Below, piece after piece: positions 8,454 through 18,111 of a DNA stretch of 21,537 nucleotides. The position numbers and the translations under genes are program-made. The DNA lies in the NCBI GenBank assembly GCA_025526915.1, contig JAHLKH010000311.1:1-21537 (forward strand), written 5' to 3'. The notes beneath the pieces are model-generated. The model saw nothing but the letters and a program-made list of their open reading frames with translations, was not told the origin of the DNA and ran no database searches. How positions within the stretch are numbered: position 1 is the stretch's first letter; every line of letters begins with the position of its first letter. Origin of the DNA: Entophlyctis helioformis. Lineage: Eukaryota > Chytridiomycota > Chytridiomycetes > Chytridiales > Chytriomycetaceae.

Positions 8454-10274
8454 ATGCTCGTCACGAAGCTGATCTCGCTGCTGGCGCTGGTGCCGTTTGC
8501 ACTGGGTTCCGACGTAGTCGACCTCACGCCGGCCAACTTTGACAAGGTGGGTTGCGCTGCGTGCCCGCTCTGTCTGCCACACTGCCCCTCTGCCCAGCTC
8601 TTGGTCGGCGACGTTGCAGCCGGCCGACGCTGCTGTGGCGCTGTTCATGGCTGATCTTGACGCTGGCTTTGTGTGCGGTGCGGTGTGGTGTGGTGCGGTG
8701 TGGTGTGGCCCTGGACTGACGCTCTCTGGACTGACGCTCTCTGGACTGACGCTCTCTGGACTGACATGACCTGCCCTCGACTGGATGTGTGGCATCAACC
8801 TTCCAGATCATCGACGGCTCTCGCCCTGCGCTCGTCGAGTTCTTTGCCCCCTGGTGCGGCCACTGCAAGGTGTGTTCCGCCGTCCCAACATGCTTGCTCA
8901 CTCGCTCGCTCGCCTGCTGGTTGTGGCGTTTGTGTTGGCGGTGTTGCTGACATGGACCTCTGTCCAGTCGCTTGCACCCACCTACGAGGAGGTCGCTTCG
9001 GCATACGCCAAGAACAAGGACTCGATCGTGATCGCCAAGGTCGATGCCGACCAGCACAAGTCGCTCGGCACCCGTTTCGGTGTCCAGGGCTTCCCCACCC
9101 TCAAGTGGTAAGTTGGAATTCCTCTGTCCCTCTGTCCATCAGATGCTCCCACCGTGGCATGTCGGTTACATCTGCAGCACGCCGAGACTCACACACGGGC
9201 ATGCGCGGCCAGGTTCGGCAAGGGCGACAAGAAGGGCGAGACGTACAACGGCGGTCGCGAGGCCGACGACTTTTACAAGTTCATCGAGGAGAAGACGGGT
9301 ATCAAGTCGTCCGTCAAGCGCGTGCCGTCGGCCGTCAAGGTCCTGACCTCGTCCAACTTTGACGACACGGTCAAGGCGCCGGGCAAGAATGTTCTTGCTG
9401 CCTTTACTGCTCCTTGGTGTGGTCACTGCAAGGTGTGTGACCATGGACAGGGATGCTTGTATTCTGAAGCGTTGTCGGCTGGCTGACTGACTGATTGTGT
9501 GGATGTAGTCTCTCAAGCCTGTGTTTGAAAAGGTCGCCAAGACGTTTGCCAACGAGCCCAACGTGAGTGCCCCAGTCGAGGCCGAGTGCATGTGTAGTGT
9601 GATGGCACGGGTTGCTGACGCGGCGATGATGGCTGGGATGTGGTTTTACAGTGCGTTGTTGCCAACATTGATGCCACCGTCTCGACGGACCTTGCCTCCA
9701 AGTACGACGTGCAGGGATACCCGACGATCAAGTTCTTCAAGGCGGATGGCGACAAGACCAACCCGGACACGTACGAGCTCGGCCGCGATGAGCAGAGCTT
9801 CGTCGACTACCTCAACGAGCGCTGCGGCACCTTCCGTGTTCCTGGCGGCGGTCTCAACAGCAAGGTATGCGTTGATGGCCCAGTGGTGCACGCCTGGATG
9901 CATCTGGACTGACTCTCACCATCTCACGACACGCGCGGCTGGGGTCCTCACAGGCTGGCCGGCTGGCCGAGCTCGACGCTCTCGCAGCGCAGTACGTCAA
10001 GGCGTCCGCAACAGAGCGCGCCACGCTGCTCGCGCAAGCCAAGACGCTCGGCGGCGACGCCCAGCACGGCAAGTACGGCAAGTACTATGCCAAGGTCATG
10101 GAGCGCATCAACAAGGCCGACGGCTTCCCTGCCAAGGAGACGGCGCGTCTCACCAAGATCCTCGAGAACGGCAGCACGACGGCGGACAAGGCCGACGACT
10201 TTTACGTGCGCCGCAACATCTTGGCCGTGTTTGCGGCCGGCTCGTCGGCTGGTGCTGACAAGCAGGAGCTGTAA
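8454..10274 (+). CDS. tigA: Protein disulfide isomerase, two thioredoxin domains plus ERp29-type D domain (ERp38/TigA type)
   Basis: There are seven exons: 8454-8546, 8807-8869, 8968-9107, 9213-9432, 9509-9562, 9652-9864 and 9954-10274 (367 aa, all phases consistent, no frame breaks). A signal peptide covers residues 1 to about 19. Two adjacent thioredoxin domains each carry the CGHC redox site (residues 48-51 and 168-171, both in APWCGHCK). Each has the downstream cis-proline strand: QGFPTLKW in the first and QGYPTIKFF in the second. The C-terminal 106 residues form a helical ERp29-like D domain ([13 protein letters not shown], then [10 protein letters not shown]). The protein ends in KQEL, an HDEL-type ER retention signal. 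The enzyme forms and rearranges disulfides in secretory proteins such as the deacetylases nearby. Its length and a-a'-D order match fungal TigA and Dictyostelium PDI-D. It diverges from the isomerase and converges with the phospholipase gene. Confidence 0.95.
8713..8765 (+). repeat. 15-base tandem repeat in PDI intron 1
   Basis: The unit GGACTGACGCTCTCT is repeated three times exactly, followed by a partial fourth copy ending in GGACTGAC. It lies in the 260-base first intron, about 40 bases before the acceptor. Each unit carries CTGAC, which resembles a branch-point sequence. Confidence 0.9.
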
Positions 10275-10327
10275 ACCCCGACGCGTCGTTGTGTCGGTCT
10301 GGTCTGCTCCGGTCTCGTCGACTCTTG

Positions 10328-10333
10328 AATAAA
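10328..10333 (+). terminator. Polyadenylation signal of the PDI gene
   Basis: A canonical AATAAA lies 54 bases downstream of the TAA stop at 10272-10274. It is the only perfect copy I noticed near a gene end in this window. The remaining bases up to 10493 are shared 3' flank with the convergent phospholipase gene. Confidence 0.75.
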
Positions 10334-10493
10334 GTCGTATGGGCCAAGAGAGTGCGGGCGGGTGAGCGGGCAAGAGAGTCTAATGCTAAGCAATGTATAT
10401 TCTGTTTGGGATGGAATGACAGTGGCAAAGACAGGATCGGTGTGAAGGGGGTGGAAGGGAGAGGCCCGTGCGCAAGGGGACGGCAAGCGAGAC

Positions 10494-13453
10494 TTATCGA
10501 CCCAAATGGCCAGCGTTCAAGCCGACAGAAAAGTCGGGCTGCATGGGCACCGCCTTGGGAGCCGCCGTCTTGGTGGTGGTAGTGGTCGTCGTCGTCGTGG
10601 TGCGGATCGTCTTGGTCTTGCCGTCGGCCGACACCAGCGTGTCGCTCGTGACGGACGAGGCGGTCATCGAGTCGAGAGCGCTGCTGCCGACGACCACGAC
10701 GCCGTCGTCGCTGCCGTCCGAGGCGTCGCTGGCAACGGCTCTCGCCGCCACGTCGGCCACGGTCTCAAAGATCATGGGGAGCGGGCGAGCGGCGGGTGCA
10801 TCGAGCGCGACGGTGATGGTCTCGCCCAGCCGCGTGGTGAAGACGGAGCCGTCGGGCAGGCCGGCCTCGACACGCGCAGCCTCGAGGGCCTTGGGCGGGT
10901 CGAGGTAGTGCTCGTCGGACATCATGTAGTGCCCCAATGGACACCGATCGTGTGCGAGGCACGGACGTCGCCGTGCACGCGCACAGCCTCGGCAGGGTCC
11001 ATGTGCTGGTGCTTCATGTACTCGCGCGGCTCGTAGCTGCCAATCGGCAGGGCAGCAAACGTGAGCGGGCCGTAGCGGTCGCCGACGGCGCGGAACGCCT
11101 GGCAGTAGCCCGTGTCGCCGCAGTGGAAGAACGAGGCCGTCGGCGACTTGACGACAAACGAGGACCAGAGTGTGAGGTTGACGTCGAAAAAGTGGCGGCC
11201 GGACCAGTGCTGGATGGGCGTGCCAATGACGGTGAGCGACGGCGAGTGCGCGTGCTCTTGCCACCAGTCGAGCTCGACGACGGTCGTGATGCCGTAGCCT
11301 GCGAACCAGGACTTCATGCCCAGCGGCACGTACCAGGTGACGCTGTTGCCGAGCTGCGCACGACGGCGGTGTCTGCCGGGAGTGGCGCGATGCGTGAGAC
11401 AGATGGATGGCATGGAATGGGATGGCATAGGAAGGCAAGGCATAGGAAGGCATGGCATGGCATGGCATGCTTACCAAGGTGGTCGTAGTGGTTGTGAGAC
11501 ACGAGCACAATGTCGATCGTGGGCAGGTCGTCGAGCGTGCAAGGCGAGGGGCGGATGCGCTGGGGGCCGAACCACTCGCCGATCGTGCGCGAGCTGTGCA
11601 CAGCAGGGCAAGGCGGGATACGATAAGCACAGATACGTCACAAGCGCAGACAGCCAGGCAGACAGACAGACAGGCAGACAGCCAGGCAGACCCACGAACC
11701 TGAAGATGGGGTCTGTGAGGATGGTGTAGCCGTCCATCTGCACGACGCAGGTGGACTGTCCGAGCCAGGTGACGGTCATGAACGGCTCGGCCGTGGCGGG
11801 GCGGCGGCGAGCGGCATCGTGGCCCAGCGGGGCAGAGGCAAGGTCGGCAGGCAGACGCGGCGCGGCGCGTCTGGACGGCAGTGGATGTCGCTGCGGTCGA
11901 TGGCGATGGCGCGCGCGTGGCAGCGTACTCGTTCAGGAGGGCAAAGTTTGGCGTGATGAGCGGCATGGTGCGCTCGAGTTCCTGGACGAGTTTGGGAGCG
12001 TGAGTGGGTGCACAGTGGATGGCAAGGCAAGGCAAGCATGCACGACGGATCGCACCTTGATGTCCTTGGCACGCTGTTGCGGTTGGTGCGGGTGAGCTGC
12101 CAGCGGATGTAGCCGAGCAGGTCGGCGGTGTTGCGGTCCTGCCACTCGATGAACGGATTGACAAAGCGGCCGGCGACGTCGAGCGAGTTTGAACAGCTTT
12201 CTGGCGCCACGACGACTGGCGACGCAGCGCGCGGTTGCTGGCGTGTTGCTGCGGCCGGCAGCCGAAGACGAAGACGACAAAGAGGACGAAGAGGACGAGG
12301 ACGGGGCGGCAAAGGCGGCCTTGCACTGGTGGCAGCGCATCATGAGATGGGCGTCTGACGGCGGGTAGAGCGGCGAGGTGAGGGCATTGACGGCCGCAGC
12401 CAAAAAGTTTGCGGCGGGCATGATGGGCAGCAGGATGATGGACGGGATGGCTCTGAAGAGCGTGCCGAGGCCGAGGCCGACCGAGGCGACGAGCGAGCGG
12501 GTGGCCGTCTGGGAGCGCCGGGTGGAAGGAGAGGCAGCAGCAGCAGAAGGAGAAGCAGCGGCAGCAGCAGATGGAGAGGCAGCGGCAGCCGTTGCAGGCA
12601 GGACGGCAAGGGCCGACTCCGAGTCGCTGTTCGAGTCGCTGTTTGCGGCGAGCATGGCCAGACAGGCCGGGCAGGTGGCTGCCGTGAGCGACGAGGGGCC
12701 GTGGCCGTGGCCGTGGGCGTTGGGGCCGTGGCCGTGGTGGCCGGCGTGGGGGTGATCGCAGGCGGCGGCGGCGGCAGCGTCGTCGTCGTCGTAGACCAGC
12801 TCCCAGTGCGAGCGCACCCGGGCCAGCCGCACGCGGCGGGTGAGCAGGAAGCGCCATTGCTCAAGAGGGCGGTGCCGGCCACGAGCAGCACGGCGGCCGA
12901 GACGAGCATCCACGTGGCAGCGCGCTGGCGGCGAACGGCGGGCCTTTGACGCAGCCAGGGCGGCAGGCGGCAGCGGCAGCGGCAGCAGACGAGGTTGCGG
13001 CGGTCGAGCCAGCCGCAGCAGCAGCAAGCAGACGAGGCGGCAGTCGGGCCAGCCGTGGCCAGCAGCAGGGCCAGCAGGTCCTTGACGGCCACGACGGCCG
13101 AGTCGGACGCCGCGAGCAGGGCGTCAGAGACGGCGTCTGCCGAGGCGGGCAGGGATGGCATGGACGGCAGCGGGATGGACGGCAGCGAGGACACGGCCAG
13201 CGAGAGGGCCGGCAGCGAGGGCAGCGACTGCGAGAGCGACTGCGAGAGCGATGCGGCCGTGGAAGAGGCGCGGTCGGCGACGGTGTCCAGCGAGGGCAGC
13301 GAGGGCAGCGGAGGGCAGCGACTGCAGCGAGTGCGAGAGGGCCGACGCAGCGGCAGACGCAGCAGAAGACGCAGCGGCAGACGCAGACGCGGCAGCGGCC
13401 TTTGAGGACTCGAGCACGGCGGCGAGCGAGGCGTCGCCGGCAGAGTCGCGCAT
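10494..13453 (-). CDS. NAPEPLD: NAPE-PLD-type phospholipase D (metallo-beta-lactamase fold), FMP30-like, membrane-anchored
   Basis: Exons, right to left: 13453-12056, 11981-11700, 11593-11475 and 11372-10494. Conserved blocks follow the family order: GRFVNPFIEWQDRNT, ELERTMPL, TVTWLGQSTCVVQ...LTDPIF, FGPQRIRPSPC, the zinc motif SHNHYDHLD, WYVPLGMKSWF, VELDWWQE, GDTGYC, YEPREYMKHQHMDPAEAV, HWGT and DEHYLDPP. The family hydrolyses N-acylphosphatidylethanolamine to N-acylethanolamine and phosphatidic acid; yeast Fmp30 is a mitochondrial inner-membrane member. A long N-terminal extension has Ser/Leu/Pro repeats, Cys clusters (ACCCCGW, CCRCRC) and a transmembrane segment (WMLVSAAVLLVAGTALL). Conserved sequence changes frame at about 13310, 12862, 12190, 12067, 11357 and 10930, plus one or two more in 11830-11935, so no single frame is open. 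I take these as probable indel errors. A poly-Thr run precedes the C-terminus. Confidence 0.85.
11403..11469 (-). repeat. ATGCC/CATGC repeat in intron 3 of the phospholipase gene
   Basis: Imperfect GGCAT and GGAAGGCAT units fill most of the intron between exons ending at 11475 and starting at 11372. They read as CATGC/CTTCC repeats in the sense direction and begin right at the donor. Confidence 0.7.
11647..11690 (-). repeat. CTGT/CTGC repeat in intron 2 of the phospholipase gene
   Basis: CAGA and CAGG units on the plus strand read as CTGCCTGTCTGTCTG in the sense direction. The run lies just downstream of the donor in intron 11594-11699. Confidence 0.7.
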
Positions 13454-13573
13454 GGGCAGTGGAGTGAGGGAGGAAGAGAGCGGGCTGAGTGAGAGGGCTG
13501 AGTGAGCGGGCTGAGCGAGAGGGAAGCAAAGTGAGTGCACCGCACGGCACAGCGACGCGCGCCGCTGGTCAAA

Positions 13574-13610
13574 TTTGAATTGTGTTTGAATTGCGTTTGA
13601 ATTGCGTTTG
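13574..13610. repeat. 11-base tandem repeat in the divergent promoter
   Basis: The unit TTTGAATTGCG occurs three times (the first copy with TG in place of CG), followed by a partial TTTG. It is an AT-rich island in otherwise GC-rich sequence, near the middle of the divergent promoter. Confidence 0.85.
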
Positions 13611-13637
13611 GTGATTTTCACTTTTTCTTTTTTCTTT

Positions 13638-13692
13638 CGCTCTCCGCCAGACTCGCTCTCCGCCAGACTCGCTCTCCGCCAGACTCGCTCTC
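13638..13692 (+). repeat. 16-base tandem repeat upstream of the helicase start codon
   Basis: The unit CGCTCTCCGCCAGACT is present three times exactly, plus a partial fourth copy. It ends 14 bases before the helicase ATG and so probably lies in the 5' untranslated leader. Confidence 0.85.
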
Positions 13693-13706
13693 ACTCGGCC
13701 CCGTCC

Positions 13707-16310
13707 ATGTTCACGCATCGCCTTGTCCGGCTGCTCGCCTCGGCCGGTGCTGCCACCCGCGTCTGCTGCCCCTCTTGCCCCTGCCCCTGCCCGCAGGCTG
13801 TCCCACAGCTGCCCTCGCCCCGCTCGCCGCCCGCCCGTCCGCCGCCGGCTCGCTCCGATGCCTGCTGCTCGAGGTGCGCTGCTGCGATCCCTTTCGGCTG
13901 CCTGCTGCCTGCTGCTGCCTGCTGATCCCGCCGGCTTGCGTCTGCATGCTGCCCTTGCCTTGAACCCGTGCATGCCCCCACTCATACACCCTCGCACTGG
14001 CCCCCTCATATGCTGACACTGGCCCCTCCTCCGGCTGCTGCTCGCCATGGCCCCCTCCAGGCTTCCCGCCGCTCCTACTCGGTCGCCGCTCCGGTCTTGA
14101 ACGACGCTGTTGCTCCGGCTACTCCATCGGCTACGACTGCTGATGCTGCTGCAACCCCATCGACGGCGACTGAGACTACGGCTGCAACCCAATCGACGGC
14201 GACTACGGCTGCCGCCGTCGACAGCCACGCTGACCACCACCGCCGTCGCCACCACGTTACCCACACTCCCACCGCCGCTGACATCGAGGCCATCAAGGCT
14301 GCTCCGGCCGTCGCCGATTCGCAGGAATCCACAAAGCGCTTCGACTCGCTGCCCCTGTCCCCAAAGACGCTCCAGTCGCTCGCCGTCGAGTTCAAGTACC
14401 AGAACATGTCCGCCGTCCAGGAAAAGGTGCTCGAGCTCCTGCCCTACGACAAGGATCTGCTCGTGCGCGCAAAGACCGGCACCGGCAAGACGCTGGCCTT
14501 CCTGGTCGCGGCCATCGAGTCGGTCATCTTCACTCACAAGACCCGTCCCGCCGGTGTGCCCATTGTCATCCTCTCGCCCACCCGCGAGCTGGCTCTCCAG
14601 ATCGCCCGCGAGGCTGAGCGTCTCGTCAGATTCCACCGCTGGATCGTCCGCACCGCGGTCGGTGGCCAGAGCCGCATGCGCAACGTCCGCGACCTCTCGC
14701 ACGGCTCTCGCTGCGACATCATCGTCGCCACCCCCGGCCGTCTCAACGATCTTCTCCGCTCCGAGCCGGCCGTCAAGGCCCAGCTCGCTGGCTGCAAAGT
14801 GGTGCGTATCCCATCGTCGTCATTGTCACATTCATTCTGTCTTGCCGAGCCACACGCCCTGTGAATCTGGAAAAGACTGGACTGGACTGGACTGGACTGG
14901 ACTGGACTGGACTGGACGTGTTTTGTCTGGCTGCCTTGCCTTGTGGGGGTGATCTTGCCAATCGACTGACCCGACCTTGCCATCATTTCGTCCCGCCGTC
15001 CGTTTATTCTGCCCCCCTCCCATCCAGCTCATCTTTGACGAGGCCGATGTCCTGCTCGACATGGGCTTCAAGGACGAGCTCCAGCAGATCACGGAAAACC
15101 TGCCCACGCAGCGCCAGACGTTCATGTTCTCGGCCACGCTCTCGTCCGAGATCCGCTCCATTGCTGCCTCCACGCTCGAGCGCGGCTACACGGCCATTGA
15201 CACCGTCCCCAAGAACGAGACCGACACCCACCTACGCATCAAGCAGACCTATGCCGTCGTCCCCCACTCGCAGCAGTTTGCCATTCTCCACGACGCCATC
15301 GAGCGTCAGCGCGCCGCATCCACGCAGGCCAAGATCATCGTCTTCTTCCCGACCACCAAGCTCACCACGTTTGCCGCCGAGGTCTTTAACCGCATCCCCG
15401 GCTGCGAGGTGCTCGAGATGCACTCCAAGCTCACGCAGATGCAGCGCATGAAGATTGCCGACCGCTTCCGTCGCGCATCGTCTGCCGTGCTCTTCACGTC
15501 GGACGTCTCTGCACGCGGTGTCGACTACCCCGGCGTGTCGCTCGTCATCCAGTTTGGCCTCCCGCCCTCGCGCGACGGCTACATCCACCGTGTCGGCCGC
15601 ACGGGCCGCGCTGGCAAGTCTGGCGAGGGCCTCATTATCCTGTCGCCCTACGAGAAGCGGTTCCTGGACGAGATGAAGGACGTGCCGATCCGCAAGGACC
15701 TCGTGCACGTGGAGACGGCTGGCCCGCGCGACGACGAGACGTCCAAGGCGATTGCAACGGCGCTGTCGGGCATTCCGTCCATGGTGCGCGAGGACGTGTA
15801 CACGTCGCAGCTCGGCTTCGTTCTTGGACACATGGCGCTCATCCGCACGACCAAGGAGACGGCGTACCGTTCCACCGAGTCGTTTGCCACTGGCCTGCTT
15901 GGTCTGCCCGAGGTGCCCGCGCTCTCGTCGCGCATGGCAGAGGTGTTTGGTCTGAGCCGTGTCCCAGGTGTCAAGATCCAGGGCGTGTCGTCGTTTGGCC
16001 GCAGTGGCGAGCAGCGTCCGTTTGGCATGTTTGCACGCCGTGAGGGCGGTGACCGCGAGGGCAGTTTCCAGCGTCGTGAGAGCGGTGGCTTTGGTGGCGA
16101 CGTGAGGGCGGCTTCAAGCGTCGCGAAGGTGGCGGTTTCGGTGGTTTCCAGCGCCGTGAGGGTGGCGACCGCGAGGGCGGTTTCCAGCGTCGCGACGGCG
16201 GTAGCTTTGGTGGCGACCGTGAGGGCGGCTTCAGACGCCGCGAGGGATCGTCCTTTGGCGGTGACCGGTTCGGTGGTGGCAAGAAGCCCGTGTCGGACGA
16301 CGACTGGTGA
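13707..16310 (+). CDS. MSS116: Mitochondrial DEAD-box RNA helicase, Mss116/CYT-19 type
   Basis: Likely exons are 13707-13760, 14061-14801 and 15028-16310 (about 692 aa). Exon 1 is the weakest call: it encodes a basic, amphipathic presequence (MFTHRLVRLLASAGAATR) and joins in frame to ASRRSYSV, but its GTCTGC donor is poor. After an Ala/Thr-rich linker come all helicase motifs: F and Q upstream of AKTGTGKT (I), PTRELALQI (Ia), VATPGRL (Ib), DEAD (II), SATL (III), IIVFFPT (IV), ARGVDYPGV (V) and HRVGRTGRAG (VI). The helical extension after motif VI and the basic tail match Mss116/CYT-19, ATP-dependent RNA chaperones for mitochondrial group I and II intron splicing. The tail consists of repeated GGDREGGFQRR units. 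One base is missing at 16101 (GAC-GTGAG where the other copies read GACCGTGAG); the tail then continues to KKPVSDDDW and TGA. It diverges from the phospholipase gene. Confidence 0.92.
14876..14915 (+). repeat. (ACTGG)8 pentanucleotide repeat in helicase intron 2
   Basis: There are eight perfect ACTGG units in intron 14802-15027, in the sense direction of the gene. It is the same unit as in intron 3 of the unknown gene. Confidence 0.9.
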
Positions 16311-16584
16311 TCCAAGGGCCGGCCATTTTGACTTATTTTCTTCCCCCTTTCCCCTCCCCTCCCCTGCATTACTCGTACCTTTTTGTTGTCTCTGTTCTTC
16401 TTCTTCTTCCCACTCTTTTTTCTGAATCCCTCACTTTATGAATGGCATTATCTGTTTTACAGCATTTTTATAGTGTATTCATTGGTGTCCATTGGTGTCC
16501 ATTGTTGTGCACGACAGTACGTGTGTGCATTGCGGACTCGCAGGTTTCCGGCACATTCACCAAAGACACACACGATACGAGAAA

Positions 16585-17549
16585 ATGAGACTTGCGGCTG
16601 GCGTCATGGTGACTGTGGTGCTGGGATTCGCGCGCGTGTGTTCAGCGACGGCTGTCACGAGCCGGCTCGGCACGGGCGACACGCCGGCCAATGCACCGCC
16701 GCTGGGCAAGCGTGACGCACACTATGCTGCTGTACATGAGCATTATCGCCATCGTGGTATGTGTGTGCTGGTATCTGTATGTGTCTGTGCTGGTGTGTCT
16801 GATACTGACTCGCTTTCCGATCTGGTGTGTGCGCGGTCTGGTGCATCCACATAGATACGGTGAGTGTGGGGCTCGCACAATGACAATGGCAATGCCAAAC
16901 AATGTGCAACGGGCTTGTGACTGACCGAGGTGTGCAGACCAACGCGGCTGATAAGCGTGATGTGCACACTGGGGTTGCTGGTCAGATGGGTCGTGGTGAG
17001 TCATGACGCTGTGTGTCGGGCAGGTGGCGTGGTCGTGCGACTGACAGCTGGTTGTGGGGCATCTGGCTGCGAGTGTGCAGACAACAGCAAGGTGAGATGC
17101 ATGCGCAGTGGATGACAGAGGGAGAGCATGGCTGACTTTTGTATGCTGTGCAGCGTGATGGCGCGTGGACTGGCGATGATGACGTGTACTACGACCCAGA
17201 CGAAGAGTCTGGAGCTGCACCGGCGGGCGGCAGCGCGCGTGTGGATCCGGTCTTTGGAGCTGTGGTGGTGGTGGTCGAGTCCAATGACTACCCGCCGCCG
17301 CCGTCGCACGTCTCCAAACCCGCAGGTGATGCAAGAGACGCCACTGACGACGCGGTGGTTGGCGGTCTCATGCCGCGAGCAGAAGATGCCGATGCAGTTG
17401 GCGAGCACGACACGGCTGGACAGCGCATGCACCGGTTCGGCCCAGGCCGGCTGGGGCCTCGAAGCCACACTGACACGCACACTGGGCCGCATCGCCTGCT
17501 GATGCAAGGGTCCGCGGAAACACGAGCCGGCCATCCGCCGCCAGTCTGA
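16585..17549 (+). CDS. Unknown secreted protein with repeated Lys-Arg-Asp sites, built from mini-exons
   Basis: No family recognised. The best splice model is 16585-16756, 16855-16859 (5 bases), 16938-16995, 17081-17091 (11 bases) and 17154 onward, with GT-AG at every junction and the frame kept. Residues 1 to about 21 form a signal peptide (hydrophobic core VMVTVVLGFA, then CSA). Downstream, KRD occurs three times: PLGKRDAHY, AADKRDVHT and NSKRDGAW. Lys-Arg is the cleavage signal of the Golgi protease Kex2. RD also forms at the exon 1 and exon 3 junctions. The next part is acidic (DDDVYYDPDEE), then Ala/Gly/Val-rich with a PPPPS run. This frame stops at 17549. The true C-terminus may lie in the adjacent frame up to 17841. 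It lies 274 bases after the helicase on the same strand. The signal peptide and the repeated KRD are seen directly; processing into peptides is inference. Confidence 0.5.
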
Positions 17550-17841
17550 TGACAACGAGACGCCGGCAGCCGACCTGACTGTGCACCAGATTACTCGCCC
17601 CATGGCTCCCCGACTGCCCTTCCGCGCACAGTTTATGAAGGCTCGCCGCGCTGCATCGGTTGCTGAGGCTGCCGATGGCGACAGCCGCATACACAAACGC
17701 GCAGCAGACGTGACAGGAGCAACGCAAGACGGACCAGCACGGGCCGTCGCAAGCTCAGCAACACGCGCACAGCGTGTGTGGGATTCGCTGCCCATTGCCT
17801 GTGCATGCATCCTGTTCTCGCTGATCATGGTCATTGGCTGA
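17503..17841 (+). other. Possible C-terminal coding segment with a GPI-type hydrophobic tail
   Basis: Frame 1 is open from 17503 to TGA at 17839-17841 and encodes about 112 residues. It is Ala/Arg/Asp-rich, contains another Lys-Arg site (IHKRAAD), and ends in a hydrophobic stretch right at the stop (LPIACACILFSLIMVIG), as GPI signals do. It could be the C-terminus of the preceding secreted protein, reached through an unseen intron (for example donor GCAG|GTGATG at about 17324 to an acceptor near 17570) or a one-base sequence error. It has no convincing start of its own. Confidence 0.35.
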
Positions 17842-18111
17842 TGCGGCCATCCCTTTATCTTATTCCGTCCTCCAATACTCTTCTAATACATGTCTTGTGG
17901 CCGCATTGCCGTCCAGCCGTGGCTGTCGTGATGGCTGCGCGCGAGCCGGCTACAGTGACCCCACGATCCGCTCGCTGGTCAACGTGCGACCCATCCCCAT
18001 GCCGCGATGCACGCCGTGTGCACGGCGCAGGAGGCACCCATATGTTCGCAAAACGCACGTTTTGCTCTTGTCCGGACCACCATCAACGGGCCAACGGTTG
18101 ACAGCAACGCA

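Larger units (their letters stand above)
13454..13706. promoter_or_regulatory. Divergent promoter between the phospholipase and DEAD-box helicase genes
   Basis: These 253 bases separate the two start codons. They contain two separate tandem repeats (13574-13610 and 13638-13692) and a pyrimidine-rich tract (CTTTTTCTTTTTTCTTTC at about 13620-13637) on the helicase side, a common feature upstream of fungal transcription starts. Shared control of the two genes is inference. Confidence 0.55.

Noticed and set aside
7527..8654. Plus-strand open frame of 375 codons ending in PDI exon 1
   Set aside because: The first part is antisense to the isomerase. The middle is Arg/Gln/Ala-rich with no domain. 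Only the last 30 or so codons before the 8547 donor (from ATG 8454) are real, and they begin with a proper signal peptide.
10494..12857. Single minus-strand open frame of 787 codons
   Set aside because: The frame is open through introns and the wrong frame of conserved exons. The conserved NAPE-PLD blocks occur in all three minus frames, so only its start (10494 to about 10930) and pieces such as ELERTMPL are real.
17001..17834. Minus-strand open frame of 277 codons
   Set aside because: It is antisense to the secreted KRD gene and the hydrophobic tail segment. It has no recognisable motif, while the plus strand has a signal peptide and consistent splice sites.
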